Shown: positions 60,178 through 64,000 of the stretch, piece by piece
Position numbering within the stretch: position 1 is the stretch's first letter
Layout of the letters: each line of letters begins with the position of its first letter
From: Bacillus haynesii
Lineage (GTDB): Bacteria > Bacillota > Bacilli > Bacillales > Bacillaceae
Assembly (NCBI RefSeq): GCF_001969855.1
Contig: NZ_MRBL01000019.1
Span: forward strand, 1 to 64,000
Direction of reading: 5' to 3'
Length of the DNA: 64,000 nucleotides
Notes under the pieces: generated by a model
Told to the model about the DNA's origin: nothing
Seen by the model: only the letters and a program-made list of their open reading frames with translations
Databases searched by the model: none
Program-made: the position numbers and the translations under genes

Positions 60178-61041
60178 GTGTCAAAACAAATGCTTGCGCT
60201 GAATATAGACGGAACGCTGCTTCGGACAAACGGACGGCTTCATCCCGCAACGAAGGAAGCGATCGAATATGCAAAAAAGAAAGGTGTATATGTTACGCTT
60301 GTGACGAACAGACATTTCCGCTCCGCTCAAAAAATCGCCAAATCTTTAAAGCTGGATACGAAGCTGATTACACACAGCGGAGCGATTATAGCGGACAAAA
60401 TCGATGAACCTTTATTAGAAAAAAGGATTTCCGAAGAACAAACATTTAACCTTGTTCAAATACTGGAAAGCTATGATTGCAATATCAGAATCCTCCATGA
60501 AAAATATTCGATTGGAAACCGGAAAAAAACGAATTCAAACCTGCTGGGGAAAACGATGATTCACCCGTCTGACCCGATTTTTTATCCCGTCCAGTTTGTC
60601 GATTCGCTGAGCGACATGCTGATGGATGAACCGGTCAGCGCACCGGTGATCGAGGTTTATTGCTCAACAGGACAGTCCGAAGAAATCAGGCAGACGATCA
60701 CAAATGCGTTTCCTCTCGTCGACATTATTGAAGCGGGGGAAAAAATGCTGATTGTCCATAAAGGGATTTCGAAAGAATCGGGCTTGACGATGCTCGCCGC
60801 CGACCTCGGTTTAAAAATGGAAGATGTCGTTGCGATCGGCCATGATATCGACGACCTTCCGATGATCGAGCTTGCCGGGCTCGGAGTCGCAATGGGCAAT
60901 GCTCCTCAGGAGGTCAAGCAAAAAGCGGATTGGGTGACGCGCTCCAATGATGAACAGGGCGTCGCTTATATGATTAAAGAATACTTCAGAATGCAGCAAA
61001 GCAAAGGGTTTCTTAAAAAATTCCATATTAAAAAAGTCTGA
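60178..61041 (+). CDS. yhaX: HAD-superfamily (Cof-type) protein YhaX
   Basis: A 287-aa protein of the Cof-like HAD family with a type IIB cap (about 85-195). Motif II/III (TLVTNRH, Lys in IVHKGISKE) and motif IV (GHDIDDLPM) are present. Motif I reads ALNIDGTL: the nucleophilic Asp of DxDGT is replaced by Asn, so normal phosphatase chemistry is doubtful. The start is GTG 60178. In B. subtilis yhaX is a SigE-dependent sporulation gene. Confidence 0.9.
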   Translation: MSKQMLALNIDGTLLRTNGRLHPATKEAIEYAKKKGVYVTLVTNRHFRSAQKIAKSLKLDTKLITHSGAIIADKIDEPLLEKRISEEQTFNLVQILESYDCNIRILHEKYSIGNRKKTNSNLLGKTMIHPSDPIFYPVQFVDSLSDMLMDEPVSAPVIEVYCSTGQSEEIRQTITNAFPLVDIIEAGEKMLIVHKGISKESGLTMLAADLGLKMEDVVAIGHDIDDLPMIELAGLGVAMGNAPQEVKQKADWVTRSNDEQGVAYMIKEYFRMQQSKGFLKKFHIKKV

Positions 61042-61046
61042 TTCCT

Positions 61047-61082
61047 ATAGGGTCCCCGCTTTCAACTTGAATGCGGGGATGA
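61047..61082 (+). terminator. yhaX terminator
   Basis: TCCCCGCTTTCAA / TTGAATGCGGGGA hairpin with weak T tail. Confidence 0.6.
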
Positions 61083-61184
61083 TTCATTCATCGCTGCCTT
61101 AAAGGAATGTTTGTTTCCCGGATTGATTTTGCCCATTTATTTTTGTACACTAAAGAAAGTTTTGAAACGAAAAAGGTGATGACA

Positions 61185-62702
61185 TTGCGCATTTATATAG
61201 AAGGGCTCCAAGACGAAAGGTTCCAGAGACCGCTTGAGCATATAGCCAACTTATTCTTTGAGGAAAGCGAAGTCGTTCTTGGCGAAGAAGCGCCGGCAGA
61301 CCTTGCGATCGTTCTCGGCTATGAACGGGAAGAGAACGGTGTTAAGGCTTCGGGTGCGATAAAAGATACGGACATTACTGCAGAATATGCGAAAAACATT
61401 GACCTCAAACTGACGGAAAAGGAAGCGTTTAAACAGGTGAAGAACACCGTTTCCTACGTTTTTTTGAGCATGCTTCAGGAGCATACCGGGATCATTCAGA
61501 AATGGGGGATTCTCACCGGTGTCCGCCCGACAAAGCTGCTTCACAAAAAGCTGGAGAGCGGCAAGCCAAAGGAAGAGGCCCATGCCGAACTGAAGCGGGA
61601 TTATTTAATTCAGGACGAAAAGATCGAACTGATGCAAAACATCATTGACCGTCAGCTGAAAGCTGTACCTGATTTGTATGAGCTGGGTCAAGAGGTCAGC
61701 ATTTACATCGGCATCCCGTTCTGCCCGACGAAGTGTGCCTACTGCACGTTTCCGGCGTACGCGATCAGAGGACAAGCCGGACGGGTCGGCTCATTTTTGT
61801 GGGGGCTTCACTATGAAATGCAAAAAATCGGTGAATGGCTCAAGGAGAACGATGTCAGCATCACGACCGTGTATTTCGGCGGCGGAACGCCGACAAGCAT
61901 TACCGCTGAAGAAATGGATCTATTGTATGAAGAAATGTACCGTTCATTTCCCGATGTGAAAAATATCCGCGAGGTCACAGTTGAGGCTGGACGGCCTGAT
62001 ACGATCACAGAGGAAAAGCTCGCGGTCTTAAAAAAATGGAACATCGACCGAATCAGCATTAACCCGCAGTCTTACGAAAATGAAACGCTGAAAGCGATCG
62101 GACGCCACCATACCGTGGAAGAAACGATCGAAAAGTATCATCTGTCGCGAAATGCCGGCATGTCGAACATCAATATGGATTTGATCATCGGCCTTCCGGG
62201 CGAAGGGGCAAAAGAATTCAGAAATTCTCTTTCCGAAACCGAAAAATTAATGCCTGAATCGTTGACCGTTCATACGCTGTCATTTAAGCGCGCGTCTGAA
62301 ATGACGAAGAACAAGCATAAGTATAAGGTGGCTGACCGCGAGGAGATTGTCGCGATGATGGATGACGCTGTCTCGTGGACGAAACAGCACGGCTACCATC
62401 CCTACTATTTGTACAGGCAGAAAAACATTCTCGGCAACCTGGAGAATATAGGCTATTCCCTTCCCGGCCAGGAAAGCATCTATAACATTATGATCATGGA
62501 GGAAAAACAGACGATTATCGGGATCGGCTGCGGAGCTGCGAGCAAATTTGTCGATCCGGGAACGGGAAAAATCACGCACTTCTCCAATCCGAAAGACCCG
62601 AAAACGTACAATGACAGATTTGAACACTATACAAACGAAAAAATCCGCTACTTGTCTGAGCTTTTTCAGAAGCATGCAAAAAGCGGTTCTCCACAAGAAT
62701 AG
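61185..62702 (+). CDS. hemZ: Oxygen-independent coproporphyrinogen dehydrogenase-like HemZ
   Basis: A 505-aa radical SAM protein. The [4Fe-4S] motif CxxxCxxC is in FCPTKCAYC (about residue 180), followed by FGGGTPT. The first 165 residues form a family-specific N-terminal domain. It is related to HemN and is thought to act in anaerobic haem synthesis. The start is TTG 61185, eight bases after AAAAGG; ATG 61179 is too near the ribosome site. The length fits B. subtilis HemZ (501 aa). Confidence 0.92.
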   Translation: MRIYIEGLQDERFQRPLEHIANLFFEESEVVLGEEAPADLAIVLGYEREENGVKASGAIKDTDITAEYAKNIDLKLTEKEAFKQVKNTVSYVFLSMLQEHTGIIQKWGILTGVRPTKLLHKKLESGKPKEEAHAELKRDYLIQDEKIELMQNIIDRQLKAVPDLYELGQEVSIYIGIPFCPTKCAYCTFPAYAIRGQAGRVGSFLWGLHYEMQKIGEWLKENDVSITTVYFGGGTPTSITAEEMDLLYEEMYRSFPDVKNIREVTVEAGRPDTITEEKLAVLKKWNIDRISINPQSYENETLKAIGRHHTVEETIEKYHLSRNAGMSNINMDLIIGLPGEGAKEFRNSLSETEKLMPESLTVHTLSFKRASEMTKNKHKYKVADREEIVAMMDDAVSWTKQHGYHPYYLYRQKNILGNLENIGYSLPGQESIYNIMIMEEKQTIIGIGCGAASKFVDPGTGKITHFSNPKDPKTYNDRFEHYTNEKIRYLSELFQKHAKSGSPQE

Positions 62703-62737
62703 AAGCTGCTGCCGGGATTACCGGCAGCTTTTTTATT
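62702..62737 (+). terminator. hemZ terminator
   Basis: AAGCTGCTGCCGG / CCGGCAGCTTTT hairpin followed by a T-run. Confidence 0.85.
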
Positions 62738-62837
62738 GCGGAATCAAGCCGGAATCGGCAACAAAAAAAGGTTTTGGAGGACAAAGGTGGAATAGTTTAA
62801 ATAGTATCAATTGTAAACGTATTCACGGAGGTGCAAG

Positions 62838-63614
62838 ATGGAGTATATCAAATGGAAAGACGAAAACGGGATATTTGAAATTGTGCTGAATCGCTCTGAG
62901 GCGTACAATGCCCTGAATGAAAAAATGCTTGAAGAGCTGAATGAAGCTTTGAGTATTGCAGAGGAAAGCGAATCGCTGCTCCTCCTCGTGAGAGGCAGCG
63001 ACAAAGAATTTTCTGCAGGCGGAGACATTAAGATGATGCTCTCTTCCGGAGATCAAGACAGCTCCGCCCGCGTCATTGACACGATTTCTGAAATTGCGGT
63101 GAAGCTTTACAGCATGCCGAAAATAACTGTAGCGGCTGTCCACGGTGCGGCCGCAGGTCTGGGATTGAGCCTCGCGCTCAGCTGCGACCATGTACTGGTC
63201 GAAAAAGAGGCGAAGCTGGCGATGAATTTTATCGGCATCGGGCTTGTTCCCGATGGAGGCGGACACTTCGTTTTAGAGCGGAGAGTCGGTGAAGCTGCGG
63301 CCAAAGAATTGATTTGGAGCGGGAAAAAATTGACGGGGGCCGAAGCGCACGAGCTTCGGATCGCAGACGCCGTATTCAGCGGAGACTCCGGCCGTTTTGC
63401 ACGCATCTACCTTGAAAAGCTTCTGCATGCTCCGCTGGCAGCGATGATTGAAACGAAAAAGATCTACCAGGCGCTGAATGGCGGGCGGCTGCAAAAAACG
63501 CTCGAACTCGAGAAAACGGCCCAGATGAAAATGCGGCTGACAAGCGACCATCAGGAAGGGATCCGCGCATTTTTAGAAAAGCGCCAGCCGCAATTTAACC
63601 GTCAGCAAGTATAA
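62838..63614 (+). CDS. yhaR: Enoyl-CoA hydratase/isomerase family protein YhaR
   Basis: A 258-aa crotonase-fold protein. The oxyanion-hole segments are visible as KEFSAGGDIKMM (near 55) and VHGAAAGLGLSLALSCDHV. The usual second catalytic Glu is not obvious; the region reads NFIGIGLVPDGGGHFVL, so the reaction (hydratase, isomerase or other) cannot be named. The ribosome site is GGAGGTG. Confidence 0.88.
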   Translation: MEYIKWKDENGIFEIVLNRSEAYNALNEKMLEELNEALSIAEESESLLLLVRGSDKEFSAGGDIKMMLSSGDQDSSARVIDTISEIAVKLYSMPKITVAAVHGAAAGLGLSLALSCDHVLVEKEAKLAMNFIGIGLVPDGGGHFVLERRVGEAAAKELIWSGKKLTGAEAHELRIADAVFSGDSGRFARIYLEKLLHAPLAAMIETKKIYQALNGGRLQKTLELEKTAQMKMRLTSDHQEGIRAFLEKRQPQFNRQQV

Positions 63615-63727
63615 CAAGAGCGGCCCGGCAGGAAATTGTCTTGCAGAAGCAATTGTAAAAAAATTTAAGTTTCTATAAAATGATTCATAAGACACAGGTC
63701 TGTACGAGCTCTCGGGAGGCGGGGAAA

Positions 63728-64000
63728 TTGAAACAAAAGATTCCATCTGAATACGTTGCTAGAAAGCTGAATGATTGGTACAACGCCATTCGGAAAAATC
63801 AGGTCGCCGCCAGTGAATCATTGAAAGCGGAAATTTTAAATGATTTTCAAGACATGGAAGAAAATCAGGACGTCCTGCTCTACTATTCGCTGCTTGAATT
63901 CAGGCATAAGCTGATGCTCAGCTATTTGAAACCGGAAAAGACTGAAAATATCGAAAAAAACCTCCGCGACTTAGAAGAAAGAGAAGACCAAATGACAGGT
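63728..64000 (+). CDS. Rap-family response-regulator phosphatase (N-terminal part)
   Basis: The window ends inside this gene; 91 codons are present. TTG 63728 follows GGAGGCGGGG. The sequence matches the N-terminal helical domain of Rap proteins: SEYVARKLNDWYNAIRK, then MEENQDVLLYYSLLEFRHKL, the most conserved Rap segment. Rap proteins dephosphorylate Spo0F or block ComA and are inhibited by Phr peptides. Which Rap this is, and whether a phr gene follows, cannot be seen. Confidence 0.88.
   Translation, partial: MKQKIPSEYVARKLNDWYNAIRKNQVAASESLKAEILNDFQDMEENQDVLLYYSLLEFRHKLMLSYLKPEKTENIEKNLRDLEEREDQMTG

Overview
The window is chromosomal DNA of a Bacillus of the B. licheniformis group (B. licheniformis, B. 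paralicheniformis or B. sonorensis). The gene order follows the B. subtilis backbone spoVR-lytE-citR-citA-yhdF-yhdH-yhdIJ-yhdKL-sigM-yhdN-plsC-yhdP-yhdQ-yhdT-yhdUVW-yhdX-yhdY-srtN-yheN-dat-nhaC-nhaX-bmrBCD-yheG-sspB-yheE-yheD-yheC-yheB-yheA-yhaX-hemZ-yhaR, with licheniformis-type insertions between backbone genes. No rRNA, tRNA or CRISPR locus was found. Names are given from remembered protein length, motifs and gene order; no database search was possible.

Backbone. 0-11.5 kb: NO-detoxifying flavohaemoglobin under two NsrR-type operators, cortex protein SpoVR, autolysin LytE, the divergent citR/citA pair, a PQQ-type sugar dehydrogenase lipoprotein, YhdF, and an NSS amino acid transporter followed by a PLP decarboxylase. 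14.4-24.3 kb: AraC and MocR regulators, the sigM-yhdL-yhdK envelope-stress operon, YhdN, PlsC, and a BAAT-type thioesterase with its TetR regulator. 24.4-28 kb: two paralogous CNNM/CBS transporters flanking a MerR gene. 29.8-37.8 kb: dual FluC fluoride channel, GDPD, MscS channel, sirtuin, YheN, D-amino acid aminotransferase and NhaC. 46.4-64 kb: NhaX, the BmrCD multidrug exporter with its attenuator leader, spore genes (sspB, yheC, yheD), an MsmX/UgpC-type ATPase behind a PucR-like regulator, YheB, YheA, YhaX, HemZ, YhaR and the start of a Rap phosphatase.

Accessory regions. (1) 11.5-14.4 kb: a decayed phage-type cell-wall-binding gene next to an LXG polymorphic toxin with an RNase A-like C-terminus and its immunity gene. 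(2) 28.0-29.6 kb: a small lysis cassette (phage-like regulator, holin-like protein, Amidase_3 endolysin) behind a LexA-type box. (3) 38.8-46.4 kb, between nhaC and nhaX: an azole-modified bacteriocin cluster of the heterocycloanthracin/sonorensin type, with a 112-aa precursor carrying tandem Cys-Trp-Ser-Cys octapeptides and two maturation proteins. It is surrounded by duplicated and inverted gene fragments and by two copies, one intact and one decayed, of an unrecognised secreted protein followed by a 36-aa membrane peptide.

The most unusual regulatory observation is at the two CNNM/CBS genes. In both, a strong Shine-Dalgarno lies more than 30 nt from the start codon, and an intervening hairpin, different in sequence in the two genes, would bring it to exactly 9 nt.
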